Shown: positions 54,252-63,933 of the stretch, piece after piece
Layout of the letters: every line of letters begins with the position of its first letter
How positions within the stretch are numbered: the first letter of the stretch is position 1
Assembly (NCBI RefSeq): GCF_900102615.1
Contig: NZ_FMYV01000005.1
Span: forward strand, 1 to 64,000
From: Geotoga petraea
GTDB taxonomy: Bacteria > Thermotogota > Thermotogae > Petrotogales > Petrotogaceae
Direction: 5' to 3'
Length of the DNA: 64,000 nucleotides
Notes under the pieces: generated by a model
Told to the model about the DNA's origin: nothing
Seen by the model: only the letters and a program-made list of their open reading frames with translations
Databases searched by the model: none
Position numbers and translations under genes: made by a program

Positions 54252-55082
54252 TTGGAATTTATCATAAAATCAAAGGCATTATATACCACTTGGATCTATT
54301 ATAAACCTGATAGAATTTTGTTTGACTGTGGAGAAGGCATTAGTGCTAAATTGGGTAATAAGATTTATGGTATAGAAAAAATATTTCTTTCCCACTCTCA
54401 TATTGATCATATTGCTGGACTTTGGGGACTAATTAATACAAGAAACAACGCAATGGGTTCAAGAGAAAAGGATTTAACAATATATTATCCAGAAAATTCT
54501 AGGCAAATTGAATCATATTTAAAGTTTATCTTAGACTCAAACAATCATTTAAGATATAAATTAGATATAATGCCTTTATCTCTTTTTGATAAAATTGGTT
54601 TAAAGAATGGTAGATTCATTGAACCGTTTAAGACTTTACATACCCCTGCCGAAAAATCTTATGGTTATAGAATAATAGAAAGAAGAAACAAATTAAAAGA
54701 AAAATACCAATCTTTTTCACAAAATGAAATAATAGATATTGTAAAAAAATATGGACGTGAAGAATTGAACGATTATTATGAAGCAAATATTTTGACTGTT
54801 TCTGGTGATTCACTGCCTATTTCACCAGAGATAGCAAATTCAGCTGAAACGTTAATACATGAATGTACTTTTTTTGTTGAAGAAGACAGAAAAATAAGAA
54901 ATCACACTTCTTTAAATGAATTAAAAGAATTGATAAGAAAAAGTAATCCAAAAAGAGTTATAATTTATCATGTATCAAGTAGATATAATTCTTTAATTAG
55001 AATAAATGAGAGCTTACTTAGAGAAGAATTCCCTAATATTGATATAAGTATCATACACCCTGAAAAAACTCATAAATTATAA
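54252..55082 (+). CDS. RNase Z-like metallo-beta-lactamase-fold hydrolase
   Basis: The 276-residue protein is a metallo-hydrolase with FDCGEGISAKLG, the HxHxDH zinc motif IFLSHSHIDHIAGLWG at about residues 50-65, TVSGDSLPIS (later Asp), LIHECTFFVEEDR and VIIYHVSSRYN. FDCGEG and the order of motifs resemble RNase Z (tRNA 3' processing), but it is shorter at the N terminus than typical RnZ and might have another substrate. Start is TTG with AGGAGTGA upstream. Confidence 0.75.
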   Translation: MEFIIKSKALYTTWIYYKPDRILFDCGEGISAKLGNKIYGIEKIFLSHSHIDHIAGLWGLINTRNNAMGSREKDLTIYYPENSRQIESYLKFILDSNNHLRYKLDIMPLSLFDKIGLKNGRFIEPFKTLHTPAEKSYGYRIIERRNKLKEKYQSFSQNEIIDIVKKYGREELNDYYEANILTVSGDSLPISPEIANSAETLIHECTFFVEEDRKIRNHTSLNELKELIRKSNPKRVIIYHVSSRYNSLIRINESLLREEFPNIDISIIHPEKTHKL

Positions 55083-55117
55083 TTTTTTAATCTTGGTTTA
55101 TCAAAGGAGGGAGTATT

Positions 55118-55558
55118 ATGCCACAATGGGCTTTTTGGATAATACTATCAGTAATATTTGGTTTCGTTGAAATAATATCACCAACATTTTTCTTTTTCTG
55201 GTTCGCAATAGGTGCCTTAGTATCAGGAGTAGTTTCTCTGTTTATAGAATCTTTTACATTGAACTTAGCTATTTTTATAATTGTTTCTTTATTATTGTGG
55301 ATCTCAACAAGAAAAATTGTATCAAGATGGTATAAAAACTCTTCCCCAAACAAGCTTTATTTGGATACTCTTGAGGGTAGAGAAGGGGTTATTAGAGCCA
55401 TTGATAATGAAGGTAAAATGATCGTAAATATTAAAGGAGATCAATGGAGAGCTTATAGTGAAGATGATTCTCAAGAACTCAATGTTGGAGATAAAATAAA
55501 AGTAACAAAAAAATCTGGAAATATAATCTATGTTAAAAAAATAGATAAGGGAGAATAA
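55118..55558 (+). CDS. NfeD family membrane protein
   Basis: The 146-residue protein has two to three N-terminal transmembrane helices ([20 protein letters not shown], then a glycine-containing second) and a C-terminal OB-fold domain ([37 protein letters not shown]), the short NfeD form. NfeD proteins work with SPFH proteins in membrane microdomains. The partner gene follows two bases later. Confidence 0.9.
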   Translation: MPQWAFWIILSVIFGFVEIISPTFFFFWFAIGALVSGVVSLFIESFTLNLAIFIIVSLLLWISTRKIVSRWYKNSSPNKLYLDTLEGREGVIRAIDNEGKMIVNIKGDQWRAYSEDDSQELNVGDKIKVTKKSGNIIYVKKIDKGE

Positions 55559-55560
55559 TC

Positions 55561-56496
55561 ATGTCAATGTATGTATTAATTATACTTGCTTTATTTTTGA
55601 TTTTCATCGTTTCTGGTAGTTTGAAAATTGTAAGACCTTATGAAAAAGGTCTTGTAGAAAGACTTGGTAGATATCACAGAACTGTTGAATCTGGATTGAA
55701 CTTTATAGTTCCTTTTGTTGAAAGAATTACAAAAATTGACATTAGGGAAACTGTTATAGACGTCCCACCTCAAGAAGTTATTACCAATGATAACGTTATA
55801 GTAACTGTAGATGCTGTAATATACTATGAAATTACAGATGTTTACAGAGTAATTTATAATGTTGGAGATTTCTCTTCAGCTGCAGTTAAATTAGCACAAA
55901 CAAATCTAAGAAATGTAATTGGTGAGCTCGAACTTGACCAAACACTAACTTCGAGAGAAAGAATAAACACAAAATTAAGGGAAGTTTTGGATGATGCAAC
56001 TGATAAATGGGGTGTAAAAGTAACAAGAGTTGAAATCAAAAAAATAGACCCACCAGATGATATTATGGATGCTATGAGTAGACAGATGAAAGCTGAAAGA
56101 ATGAAAAGAGCAGCTATTTTAGAATCTGAAGGTTATAAACAATCAGAAATTAAAAAAGCTGAAGGTGACAAAACAGCTGCAATACTTAAAGCAGAAGGTC
56201 AAGCAGAATCTGTTAAGAGAGTAGCAGACGCGGAAAAATATAAACTTACTGAAGAAGCTGCTGGTAGAGCAAATGCGATTGAGAAAGTGTTCAAAGCAAT
56301 TCATGAAGGTAATCCAACTCAAGATCTTATTACAATAAGATACCTTGATGCTTTAAAAGACATTTCTAATGGACAAGCAAGTAAGATTTTCTTGCCTTAT
56401 GAAATATCAGGTGTTTTAGGTTCTGTTTCAGCTATGTTCGAAGCAACAAAAACTGATTTGCAAAATAAAAATGAAAACAAAGAAAATAAAAAATAA
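55561..56496 (+). CDS. SPFH/Band 7 (stomatin-like) protein
   Basis: The 311-residue protein has an N-terminal membrane anchor ([19 protein letters not shown]) and the SPFH domain ([34 protein letters not shown]-like text, [20 protein letters not shown]), followed by a helical region with [20 protein letters not shown]. It belongs to the paraslipin/QmcA type and probably scaffolds membrane proteins with NfeD. Operon position supports this. Confidence 0.92.
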   Translation: MSMYVLIILALFLIFIVSGSLKIVRPYEKGLVERLGRYHRTVESGLNFIVPFVERITKIDIRETVIDVPPQEVITNDNVIVTVDAVIYYEITDVYRVIYNVGDFSSAAVKLAQTNLRNVIGELELDQTLTSRERINTKLREVLDDATDKWGVKVTRVEIKKIDPPDDIMDAMSRQMKAERMKRAAILESEGYKQSEIKKAEGDKTAAILKAEGQAESVKRVADAEKYKLTEEAAGRANAIEKVFKAIHEGNPTQDLITIRYLDALKDISNGQASKIFLPYEISGVLGSVSAMFEATKTDLQNKNENKENKK

Positions 56497-56506
56497 TGGT
56501 GATTAA

Positions 56507-57025
56507 ATGTTTTTATATTCTATTATTATAAATTTAATAGCTGCAATAATTGCGTATTTTATTATGAAATATGCTACTATTCAAAATCTCAAAATACCTA
56601 ACATAGTTGAGTATTTTTCTATATATGGATTAACTAGTATATCTTTAATTTTAATCTACATCAAAGGATTTTATAATAATGCTTTACTTTTAGAGATGTT
56701 AATTACTTTCATTTATATTTTGTATTATTTAAGATCTATTGATTCGTCCAGGAAAAAATACCATGAGAGATTTAGATCTATGATATTATCTTTTGGATAT
56801 ACAAGAAGTAGTTATTTTGAATCTTTTTTATCAAAAAAGATAATAAACAAAATTCTTGAAAGTTTTTTTTATGGAGTTGGAATTCATTTTTTATTTAATG
56901 TTTTATTGATGGATTTTCATGATGAATTGAATATACTTACAATTATTATACCTACTATATTTTTCTTTATTTCTTCATTAATGAAAACTCTTAAGACAGG
57001 AAAATTATACAAAGTTGTAAAGTAG
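56507..57025 (+). CDS. Hypothetical membrane protein
   Basis: The 172-residue protein has about five hydrophobic segments (IIINLIAAIIAYFIM, FSIYGLTSISLILIYI, LLLEMLITFIYILYYL, FYGVGIHFLFNVLLM, IIIPTIFFFISSLM) with a charged cytoplasmic loop (SSRKKYHERFRS). The family is not recognised. It starts 10 bases after the SPFH gene with a GGTGAT ribosome site, so it is probably the last gene of that operon. Confidence 0.65.
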   Translation: MFLYSIIINLIAAIIAYFIMKYATIQNLKIPNIVEYFSIYGLTSISLILIYIKGFYNNALLLEMLITFIYILYYLRSIDSSRKKYHERFRSMILSFGYTRSSYFESFLSKKIINKILESFFYGVGIHFLFNVLLMDFHDELNILTIIIPTIFFFISSLMKTLKTGKLYKVVK

Positions 57026-57091
57026 ACTAAATATATCGGAGTTATAATACCTATGTAGGGTATTAAATAATTAAATAATGGAGGTTATATA

Positions 57092-57760
57092 ATGGCTTTA
57101 TTAGATGACAACACAAGAGAACAGGTAAAAGATTTACTTTCAAAAATGGAAAATAACGTAAAATTTGTTTTATTTCAGGGAGAAAATGAATATTCAAAAG
57201 TAACAGGTGAATTATTAAATGAATTGAAAGAAGTAGAACCTAAAATAGAATTAGAAATGTTGAATATTGACGACCCAAAAGCTGATGTTTATGACATTGA
57301 AAAAGATTTAACCCCAGCCATTGTTTTATTAGATAAAGATAATAATGACAACGGAATAAGGTTCTATGGAATCCCTTCTGGTCACGAATTTTCTACTTTA
57401 TTACAAGACATACTTTCAGTATCGTCAGGAAACAGAGTAGACTTTTCTGAAGAAACACAAAATAAGATCAAAACAATTGATAAAAAAATGAGAATTAGAG
57501 TATTCATAACTCCAACATGTCCATACTGTCCAAAAGCTGTATTTTCTGGACATCAATCAGCTTTATTAAATGATAATATTATCGGAGAGATGATTGAAGC
57601 TAACGAGTTTGGTCCACTTTCTTCAGAACATGGTGTAAGCTCAGTTCCTCATACTGTTATTGAAATATTCAATGGCGATGAATGGGAAAAATCTGGTGAA
57701 TTTATTGGGGCTTATCCAGAGCAACAATTCATCGATGAATTAATGAAAGCGGTAGGATAA
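57092..57760 (+). CDS. Protein disulfide oxidoreductase (glutaredoxin-like, two thioredoxin folds)
   Basis: The 222-residue PDO-type protein has two thioredoxin-fold units; the second holds the redox motif TPTCPYCPKAV at about residues 144-154 (CPYC). The first unit lacks an obvious CxxC. PDO proteins form and shuffle disulfides in thermophile cytoplasm and take electrons from thioredoxin reductase, which is encoded next. GGAGG precedes the ATG. Confidence 0.88.
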   Translation: MALLDDNTREQVKDLLSKMENNVKFVLFQGENEYSKVTGELLNELKEVEPKIELEMLNIDDPKADVYDIEKDLTPAIVLLDKDNNDNGIRFYGIPSGHEFSTLLQDILSVSSGNRVDFSEETQNKIKTIDKKMRIRVFITPTCPYCPKAVFSGHQSALLNDNIIGEMIEANEFGPLSSEHGVSSVPHTVIEIFNGDEWEKSGEFIGAYPEQQFIDELMKAVG

Positions 57761-57776
57761 TAGATAACAACAATTG

Positions 57777-57800
57777 GTGGCCTTTTTAGGCCACTTTTTT
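57777..57800 (+). terminator. Terminator after the PDO gene
   Basis: GTGGCC and GGCCAC with a six-base loop and a T-run. trxB starts just downstream with its own ribosome site, so some read-through is likely. Confidence 0.8.
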
Positions 57801-57815
57801 AAAGGAGGACGTTAA

Positions 57816-58769
57816 ATGTTTTTCGACATGGGTACTGCAAACAAAAAACAAGAGATAAAAGATAATTACGACATAGTTATCATTGGCGGTGGCCCGGCTG
57901 GTATTTCAGCTGGAATTTATGCCGTTCAAGGTGGGCTTAAACCTTTAATTATTGAAAAAACTGTTGAAGGCGGGCAAATGAACTTCACAGAATTAGTAGA
58001 AAATTATCCTGGGTTTAAATCAATTGAAGGCTCTGAAATTGCTGAAAAGTTTGGCGATCACGCAAAACACTATGGAGTTGATTTTCATTTTTCAACAGTA
58101 ACGAAAATAGTAAATAATGAAGAAAATAAAATTGTTAAAACTGATGATGGAAAGGTTATAAATACAAAAGTTATTATTATAGCAACAGGGGCAAACCCTA
58201 AACCATTAGGAGCAGAAGGAGAAAAAGATTTCTTTGGAAAGGGAATTTCTTATTGTGCATCTTGTGATGGACATTTCTTTAAAGACCAAAAGGTTGCAGT
58301 AATTGGTGGAGGTAATACAGCTTTAGAAGAATCATTATATTTAGCAAAAATAGCCAAAGAAGTAGTGATAATACATAGAAGAGATAAACTTAGAGCAGAT
58401 AAATTATATCAAGATAGAGCTATGGCATTAGACAATGTCACTTTTAAATTTGACTCAGAGGTCGTTGCTTTTAAAGGAGATAAAAAATTAAAAACTCTAT
58501 CAATAAAAGATAAAAAAGAGAATAAAGTGTACGATGAAGATTTTGATGGGGCATTTGCTTTTATAGGCCATGTTCCAGCAACGGGATTTTTAGGTGATAT
58601 GTTAAAAACTGATTCAAGGGGTTATATTGAAACTGACCAAAATATGGAAACTAATTTAAAAGGAATATACGCTGTCGGAGATGTTAGGAATACTATCTTA
58701 AGACAAGTTGTAACTGCTGTTGCAGATGGAGCTATTGCCGCTTCACACGCTGTAAGAGAATATTTTTAA
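57816..58769 (+). CDS. trxB: Thioredoxin-disulfide reductase
   Basis: TrxB transfers electrons from NAD(P)H to thioredoxin or PDO. The 317-residue flavoprotein has the FAD motif YDIVIIGGGPAGISAGIYAV, the redox pair CASCDGHFF (C-x-x-C), the pyridine-nucleotide motif VAVIGGGNTALEESLYLAK and the C-terminal FAD motif GIYAVGDVRNTILRQVVTAV. AAAGGAGG precedes the ATG. The position after the PDO gene suggests that this is its reductant. Confidence 0.95.
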   Translation: MFFDMGTANKKQEIKDNYDIVIIGGGPAGISAGIYAVQGGLKPLIIEKTVEGGQMNFTELVENYPGFKSIEGSEIAEKFGDHAKHYGVDFHFSTVTKIVNNEENKIVKTDDGKVINTKVIIIATGANPKPLGAEGEKDFFGKGISYCASCDGHFFKDQKVAVIGGGNTALEESLYLAKIAKEVVIIHRRDKLRADKLYQDRAMALDNVTFKFDSEVVAFKGDKKLKTLSIKDKKENKVYDEDFDGAFAFIGHVPATGFLGDMLKTDSRGYIETDQNMETNLKGIYAVGDVRNTILRQVVTAVADGAIAASHAVREYF

Positions 58770-58785
58770 TAATATTAATATTTAA

Positions 58786-58808
58786 AGAGGCTTTGAGGCC
58801 TCTTTTTT
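58786..58808 (+). terminator. Terminator after trxB
   Basis: AGAGGC and GCCTCT pair with a six-base loop; six T follow. Confidence 0.85.
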
Positions 58809-58906
58809 ATTTTTTCTATTCTTAATTAAAATGTATTTATTATGTAAATTGTAAATATGTTAATAGATATAAAATATAAATAATAAAAATATAAGGGGTG
58901 GTAATT

Positions 58907-60367
58907 TTGTTTAATGAAGCATTAACTTTTGATGATGTACTCTTACTGCCAAAGTATTCTGATATAGTTCCTAGCCAAGTAAATACAAGGACGAGATTGG
59001 TTAAAGACATATATTTAAACGTTCCTTTTTTATCTGCTGCAATGGATACAGTTACCGAAACAAGAATGGCAAAAGCTGTTGCAAGGGAAGGCGCTGCTGG
59101 TGTTATACACAAAAATATGCCTATTGAAGAACAAGCTTACAAAGTTTCAAAGGTAAAAAGAGCCGAAAATGGAGTTATCACGGATCCTATAACCATTTCT
59201 CCAGATACAAAAATAAAAGAAGCTGAGCAATTAATGAAAGAATACAAAATTGGAGGGTTACCCGTAGTTGATAAATACAATAAACTTTTAGGTATACTAA
59301 CCAATAGAGATATAAGATTTGAAAGAAATTCTACTAAACAAGCTAAAGAATTGATGACAAACTATAGAAATCTTGTTGTTGCTGGACCTCAAATTGGATT
59401 AGAAAAAGCAAAAGAAATATTACACGAGAATAAAATAGAAAAGTTACCTATAGTAGACAAAAACAACAAAATCATAGGTTTGATAACTATAAAAGACGTA
59501 ATGGCTGTAATAGAAAAACCTCTTGCTTCAAGAGATAAAAAAGGTCGTTTGATTGTTGGCGCTGCTATCGGTGTTTCTGACGGACTTGAAAGAGCTAAAA
59601 AATTAATAGAAAGTGGGGTGGATTTTTTAGTTCTTGATTCTGCACATGGACATTCCAGTAATATAATTAATCTTTTGAAAAAATTGAAAGATTATGATAA
59701 AAACACCCCTATAATAGTTGGAAATATAGCAACTAAAGAAGCTGCAATAGATTTAATAAACGTTGGAGCAGACGCTCTAAAAGTAGGTATTGGCCCTGGA
59801 TCAATTTGTACAACAAGAATCGTTGCTGGAATAGGTGTACCACAGTTAACAGCTATAATGAATGTTAATTCTGTTGCTAAAGAAAATAATATACCAATAA
59901 TAGCTGATGGAGGCATAAGATTTTCCGGCGATATAGTAAAAGCATTGGCCGCTGGAGCATCTACTGTTATGATGGGAAGTATTTTTGCTGGTACTGAGGA
60001 AGCCCCAGGAGAAACCATTATTTATAATGGTAGAAAATTTAAAACATACCGAGGGATGGGGTCTATAAGTGCAATGAAAAAAGGATCCAAAGACAGATAT
60101 TTCCAAGATGATGTAGAAGAAGTAGATAAATTAGTGCCTGAAGGTGTCGAGGGTATGGTTGCTTTCAAGGGAGAAGTAGCTGACTTAATACACCAACTAC
60201 TTGGTGGTGTAAAATCTGGTATGGGATACATAGGAGCAGGGAATTTAAATGAACTTTTAGAAAAAGCGGAATTTGTAAAAATTTCTCCTTCTGGGATGAA
60301 AGAAAGCCACGCACATGATATTAAAATTACTAAAGAATCACCTAATTATTTTTTATCTGGGAATTAA
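58907..60367 (+). CDS. guaB: IMP dehydrogenase
   Basis: GuaB oxidises IMP to XMP, the committed step to GMP. The 486-residue protein has [19 protein letters not shown], a tandem CBS insert (residues about 95-205), and the catalytic loop [20 protein letters not shown] with the essential Cys, plus [20 protein letters not shown] and [11 protein letters not shown] chose the TTG at 58907, eight bases after AAGGGGTGG; an upstream GTG overlaps that site. Stands alone between terminator and promoter. Confidence 0.96.
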   Translation: MFNEALTFDDVLLLPKYSDIVPSQVNTRTRLVKDIYLNVPFLSAAMDTVTETRMAKAVAREGAAGVIHKNMPIEEQAYKVSKVKRAENGVITDPITISPDTKIKEAEQLMKEYKIGGLPVVDKYNKLLGILTNRDIRFERNSTKQAKELMTNYRNLVVAGPQIGLEKAKEILHENKIEKLPIVDKNNKIIGLITIKDVMAVIEKPLASRDKKGRLIVGAAIGVSDGLERAKKLIESGVDFLVLDSAHGHSSNIINLLKKLKDYDKNTPIIVGNIATKEAAIDLINVGADALKVGIGPGSICTTRIVAGIGVPQLTAIMNVNSVAKENNIPIIADGGIRFSGDIVKALAAGASTVMMGSIFAGTEEAPGETIIYNGRKFKTYRGMGSISAMKKGSKDRYFQDDVEEVDKLVPEGVEGMVAFKGEVADLIHQLLGGVKSGMGYIGAGNLNELLEKAEFVKISPSGMKESHAHDIKITKESPNYFLSGN

Positions 60368-60412
60368 ATTTAACCTATCTTGTTAATTTATTTCTTTTTA
60401 TATTAAATTTTC

Positions 60413-60441
60413 TTGACATTTTTTAATTTTATATGTATAAT
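60413..60441 (+). promoter_or_regulatory. Consensus promoter before the 60464 gene
   Basis: TTGACA (60413-60418), a 17-base spacer and TATAAT (60436-60441): a perfect sigma-70-type promoter 22 bases before the start codon. Confidence 0.85.
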
Positions 60442-60463
60442 TGTGTTAAAAGGGGGTGACTGT

Positions 60464-60838
60464 ATGGAAAATATAGTTGAAGACCTAAACGAATTGATTG
60501 ATATTAGACACATTATTGATGCATATGTGAGTTTTAAAGAAACAAAGTACAAAATACCATACAGCGAGATATTTCTAAACACCAATATAGAAAAATCTGT
60601 TAAAGACATTTTGGAAAAAGAAGAGGGCTTCTTTATAAAAAATTCTGAAATAGCAAAATACTATAAAAAATCAAAATATGAAACAATCGATGTTGGTGAT
60701 TTGTTTTTGCTTATGGAAAAATTTGAACAACTTGGTTTCAAATTAGATTATCTATTTTCAAGAGATAATAATGAACTTTTTTTAAAAGCAATAAAAACTG
60801 ATGACATCAATAAAAATACTAACGATTCTTTGGAGTGA
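60464..60838 (+). CDS. Hypothetical protein
   Basis: The 124-residue acidic, helical protein (ENIVEDLNELIDIRHIIDAY, then GDLFLLMEKFEQLGFKLDYL) has no recognised domain or membrane segment. It has a consensus promoter and an AGGGGGTGA ribosome site, so it should be well expressed. Acylphosphatase follows eight bases after its stop. Confidence 0.65.
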   Translation: MENIVEDLNELIDIRHIIDAYVSFKETKYKIPYSEIFLNTNIEKSVKDILEKEEGFFIKNSEIAKYYKKSKYETIDVGDLFLLMEKFEQLGFKLDYLFSRDNNELFLKAIKTDDINKNTNDSLE

Positions 60839-60845
60839 ATTTTTA

Positions 60846-61124
60846 ATGACTATTAGCAGAAAATTCATTTTAAAGGGCAGGGTGCAAGGTGTTGGTTTCA
60901 GATTTTTTGCAACAAAAAACGCAAATGCTTTAGGAATAAAAGGTACAGTTAAAAATCTTACGAATGGGAATGTAGAAATTTTTGCGAAAGGTGAAGATTC
61001 AAAGATAGAACAATTCAAAGCTAAATTGATAAAGGGAAATTCTTTTTCAAGAGTAGAAGACATTGAAGAATACGATGTTTCAAATGATGAAATTAATAAT
61101 GATGACTTCCACGTTAGATATTAA
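60846..61124 (+). CDS. acyP: Acylphosphatase
   Basis: AcyP hydrolyses acyl phosphates. The 92-residue protein has the P-loop-like GRVQGVGFRFFATKNA with the catalytic Arg and, further on, KGTVKNLTNGNVEIFAKGE with the catalytic Asn. The ATG at 60846 has GGAGTGA upstream, overlapping the previous stop. A bidirectional terminator follows. Confidence 0.93.
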   Translation: MTISRKFILKGRVQGVGFRFFATKNANALGIKGTVKNLTNGNVEIFAKGEDSKIEQFKAKLIKGNSFSRVEDIEEYDVSNDEINNDDFHVRY

Positions 61125-61155
61125 AAATAGTGCTGAAAAAATCAGCACTATTTTA
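61125..61155. terminator. Bidirectional terminator
   Basis: AAATAGTGCTGA and TCAGCACTATTT form a 12-bp stem with an A loop between convergent acyP and the ferritin gene. Confidence 0.9.
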
Positions 61156-61162
61156 TATATTT

Positions 61163-61687
61163 CTATTGTTGTCCTTGAGGATCAGTGGAACTAACAGCTT
61201 GTCTTGTCCCAAGTTTTTCATCTAAAGCCAATAAAGCTTGTACATTGTCTCCAATTAATTCTAATTTATTTTTTATATCTCCTGTGGTTTTTTCTTCTTC
61301 TACTTGTTCAGTTACAAACCATTGTAAAAAGTTATCCATCGCATGATCATTTTCTTCAATTGAAAGATCAACTAATTTATTAATTGAATCAGTTACAAAT
61401 TCTTCGTGTTCTAAAGCATCCTTATACACTTCAAAAGCATTTGACCAATCATGTTTTGGTTCATCAATGGGTAGAAGTTTTACTTTACCACCTCTATCTA
61501 AAATAAAATCGTACATCTTTCTTGCATGAAGCATTTCTTCTTGAACTTGTGCATCCATCCAATTGGCAAATCCTTCTAAATTTTTTGAAACAAAATATGC
61601 TGCCATTGATTGATAAAGATAAGCAGAATATAATTCCTTATTCAATTGTTTGTTTAATGCATCTATTAATTTTTCTTTCATAGCCAT
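61163..61687 (-). CDS. ftnA: Non-haem ferritin
   Basis: Ferritin oxidises and stores iron in a 24-subunit shell. The 174-residue protein has the four-helix bundle with ferroxidase residues: KELYSAYLYQSMAAYF (Glu/Tyr), VQEEMLHARKMYDFILDRGG (ExxH) and WFVTEQVEEEKTTGDI (EQxEEE). The C-terminal tail is longer than usual by a few residues (SSTDPQGQQ). AAGGAGG precedes the ATG. Confidence 0.93.
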   Translation of the reverse strand: MAMKEKLIDALNKQLNKELYSAYLYQSMAAYFVSKNLEGFANWMDAQVQEEMLHARKMYDFILDRGGKVKLLPIDEPKHDWSNAFEVYKDALEHEEFVTDSINKLVDLSIEENDHAMDNFLQWFVTEQVEEEKTTGDIKNKLELIGDNVQALLALDEKLGTRQAVSSTDPQGQQ

Positions 61688-61744
61688 ATATAAAACCTCC
61701 TTAAATTTGATTTCTATTTATTAAAATTATAGCACAACATTATT

Positions 61745-62197
61745 TCATTCATAAAAAACTTTTTTTAATTTTTTTGGGTTTAATCTAAAATTCGTCCCTT
61801 TACCTTGGTGAAAATGGTGTTTTTCAAGAAGGTGTACTGACAGATCTGTAAAAATAATTTCTTCATCATTAGAAATATTTTTTACTATCACATTTATCTT
61901 TCTAAAAATTCCGTCTTCAAAGGGGCATGCCAAAAAGCCCCTTGATTCATCAACTCTGACATCCCATTTTTCATCTACTTTTATTGATTCTCCAAGGCCT
62001 TTTCTTCCTTCGTTCATAACATAATGCATTTTTTCAACGAGGTCTGTATAATCTATACCCATAGATTCCATAATTTCTTCATCTTTTTCAATGATATCTA
62101 CTAATTCTCTCTGATCATCTCCAAGAAATCCTTCTGAAGTAATTTCACCAGGCTGCATGTTATCTTTTGCTTTTTTTAGTTCAGGAGTCATTTTCAT
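61745..62197 (-). CDS. Hypothetical protein downstream of nqrF
   Basis: The 150-residue protein is not recognised. It contains DDQRELVDIIEKDEEIMESM, a central RGFLACPFEDGIFRK strand region and a His-rich HLLEKHHFHQGKGTNFR near the C terminus. No signal peptide or membrane helix is seen. It starts 15 bases after nqrF in the same direction with GGAGGG upstream, so it is probably the last gene of the nqr operon. His/Cys residues could bind metal; this is only inference. Confidence 0.6.
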   Translation of the reverse strand: MKMTPELKKAKDNMQPGEITSEGFLGDDQRELVDIIEKDEEIMESMGIDYTDLVEKMHYVMNEGRKGLGESIKVDEKWDVRVDESRGFLACPFEDGIFRKINVIVKNISNDEEIIFTDLSVHLLEKHHFHQGKGTNFRLNPKKLKKVFYE

Positions 62198-62212
62198 AAT
62201 TATCCCTCCAAA

Positions 62213-63328
62213 TTATGCAAACTTATCGTAATAAATTTTATCTTCTTTCATTTGGTTATCTTTCATCACATTTATACAAGCGTTCAGCATTCCAGGGCTA
62301 CCACAAAGATATCCTTCTTTCTCTTTTTCATTATCAATTTGATTTTTAAGGTATTTATCCAAAACATCAGTTATTAGGCCTGTTTCTCCTTCCCATTTAT
62401 CTTCTGGTTCAGGGTCTGATAATGCAGGGATAAAGTGAAGATTTTTCATTTTTTTCTCCATTTCTTCAAAATATTCAACATAGTAGAGATCTTTTTTTGA
62501 ACGAGCCCCAAAAAAATACCAAATTTCTCTATCAAACATTTCTTTTTCATACATGTCTTCAATTATAGATTTTATAGGAGCCATACCAGAACCTCCTGCA
62601 ACACAAACCATTGTAGCGTCTGTATCTCTTCTGTAAAAATCTCCAAAGGGACCAACTATGTTTAGATTCTGGCCTTCTTCTAAATGTTCATGAACATATG
62701 TTGTAGCAATTCCACCCGGTACCAATCTTATCAAAAATTCCAGATGGCTTTTATCTGACGGTACCGAAGATATAGAGTATGCTCTCTGAGTTTGTTCTTT
62801 TATTTTCCCGTATTTTGGAATTATCAATTGTGAATATTGCCCAGCTTTAAAATCAATTGATTCTGGTTCTAAAAGTTCGAGTCTAACTTCTTTTATATCG
62901 TGTGTCATATCTTTTATAGATTCAATTTTAGTTTTAAATTCTCTAACATTGAATAATTCTTCTGGTATTTCTATTTTTATATCTTCTTTCACTTTTATCT
63001 GACACGAAAGTCTTATTCCCTCTTTTTTTTCATTTTCTTCAAGCAATGGGGCTTCTGTTGGAAGTATTGGCCCAATATCAGAAAGCACTTTCACTTTACA
63101 TGCACCGCAACTACCCCTACCTCCACAAGCTGAAGGTATAAATATTCCTTGTTCACTAAGTGTAGTTAAAAGAGGATTACCCCCATCGACTTTTATTTTT
63201 TTTGAACCTTCGTTTATATCTAATTCAACTTCTCCATAATTGTTTACTAAGGAGTCAACAACAGTTATAATAGCAGCCAATATTGCAGTAAGTATGGCAA
63301 CTATTAATGGAGCTGCAAAATATCCCAT
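62213..63328 (-). CDS. nqrF: Na+-translocating NADH:quinone reductase subunit F
   Basis: NqrF takes electrons from NADH into the sodium-pumping NQR complex. The 371-residue protein has an N-terminal membrane helix (PLIVAILTAILAAIITVV), a 2Fe-2S domain (CGGRGSCGACKVKV and a distal SCQ), and an FNR-type FAD/NADH module (RAYSISSVPSD, VAGGSGMAPIKSIIEDMY, GYLCGSPGMLNACI). This arrangement separates NQR from RNF. The gene follows nqrE after 11 bases. Confidence 0.94.
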   Translation of the reverse strand: MGYFAAPLIVAILTAILAAIITVVDSLVNNYGEVELDINEGSKKIKVDGGNPLLTTLSEQGIFIPSACGGRGSCGACKVKVLSDIGPILPTEAPLLEENEKKEGIRLSCQIKVKEDIKIEIPEELFNVREFKTKIESIKDMTHDIKEVRLELLEPESIDFKAGQYSQLIIPKYGKIKEQTQRAYSISSVPSDKSHLEFLIRLVPGGIATTYVHEHLEEGQNLNIVGPFGDFYRRDTDATMVCVAGGSGMAPIKSIIEDMYEKEMFDREIWYFFGARSKKDLYYVEYFEEMEKKMKNLHFIPALSDPEPEDKWEGETGLITDVLDKYLKNQIDNEKEKEGYLCGSPGMLNACINVMKDNQMKEDKIYYDKFA

Positions 63329-63339
63329 ATATTATCACC

Positions 63340-63933
63340 TCACTGAACTGCTAACATGCCTGAAAATCCCATAAAAGCAATTGCCATAAAACCAATTGTA
63401 ATTAAAGTTATTCCAGGTCCTTTTAACCCTGCTGGAACTGGTGCTCTGTCTGTCTTTTTCCTTATAGCGGCAAGAGCCATTATTGCTAACCACCAACCAA
63501 GGCCTGAACCAAATCCAAATATTATTGATTGAATAAAATTATAGTCTCTTAATTGCATGAATAATGCAACACCAAGTATTGCACAATTAACTGTGATCAA
63601 TGGTAGAAATATTCCCAATGCCATATATAAATTCATTGAAACTCTTTCTATTATCATTTCTAATACTTGCACAGTTGCAGCAATGACAATTATGAATACA
63701 ATATATCTCAAATATTCTATTTCAAAAGGAACTAATATGTAATTATAAACCAACCAGTTAATAGCGGTTGTAATTGTCAAAACAAATGTAACGGCCATTC
63801 CTAAACCATTTGATGAATTGTAGTCTTTAGACACAGATATAAAAGAACACATTCCCAAAAAGTTAGCTAATAATATATTACTTGTGAATATAGAAGCAAA
63901 AAATAGTATAAAAGGACTAATATCAGGTGCCAT
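63340..63933 (-). CDS. nqrE: Na+-translocating NADH:quinone reductase subunit E
   Basis: The 197-residue integral membrane subunit has six transmembrane helices. It starts PFILFFASIFTSNILLANFL with the conserved NILLANFLGMCSF text, contains NCAILGVALFMQLRDYNFIQ and ends in a hydrophobic tail (FMAIAFMGFSGMLAV). NqrE and NqrD are paralogues that form the sodium path with a buried iron centre. The ATG overlaps the TAA of nqrD by one base. Confidence 0.94.
   Translation of the reverse strand: MAPDISPFILFFASIFTSNILLANFLGMCSFISVSKDYNSSNGLGMAVTFVLTITTAINWLVYNYILVPFEIEYLRYIVFIIVIAATVQVLEMIIERVSMNLYMALGIFLPLITVNCAILGVALFMQLRDYNFIQSIIFGFGSGLGWWLAIMALAAIRKKTDRAPVPAGLKGPGITLITIGFMAIAFMGFSGMLAVQ

Noticed and set aside
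60368-60400. Further copy of the shared element before the 60464 gene
   Set aside because: Only TTAACCTATC is shared and this gene has a perfect TTGACA-17-TATAAT promoter of its own.
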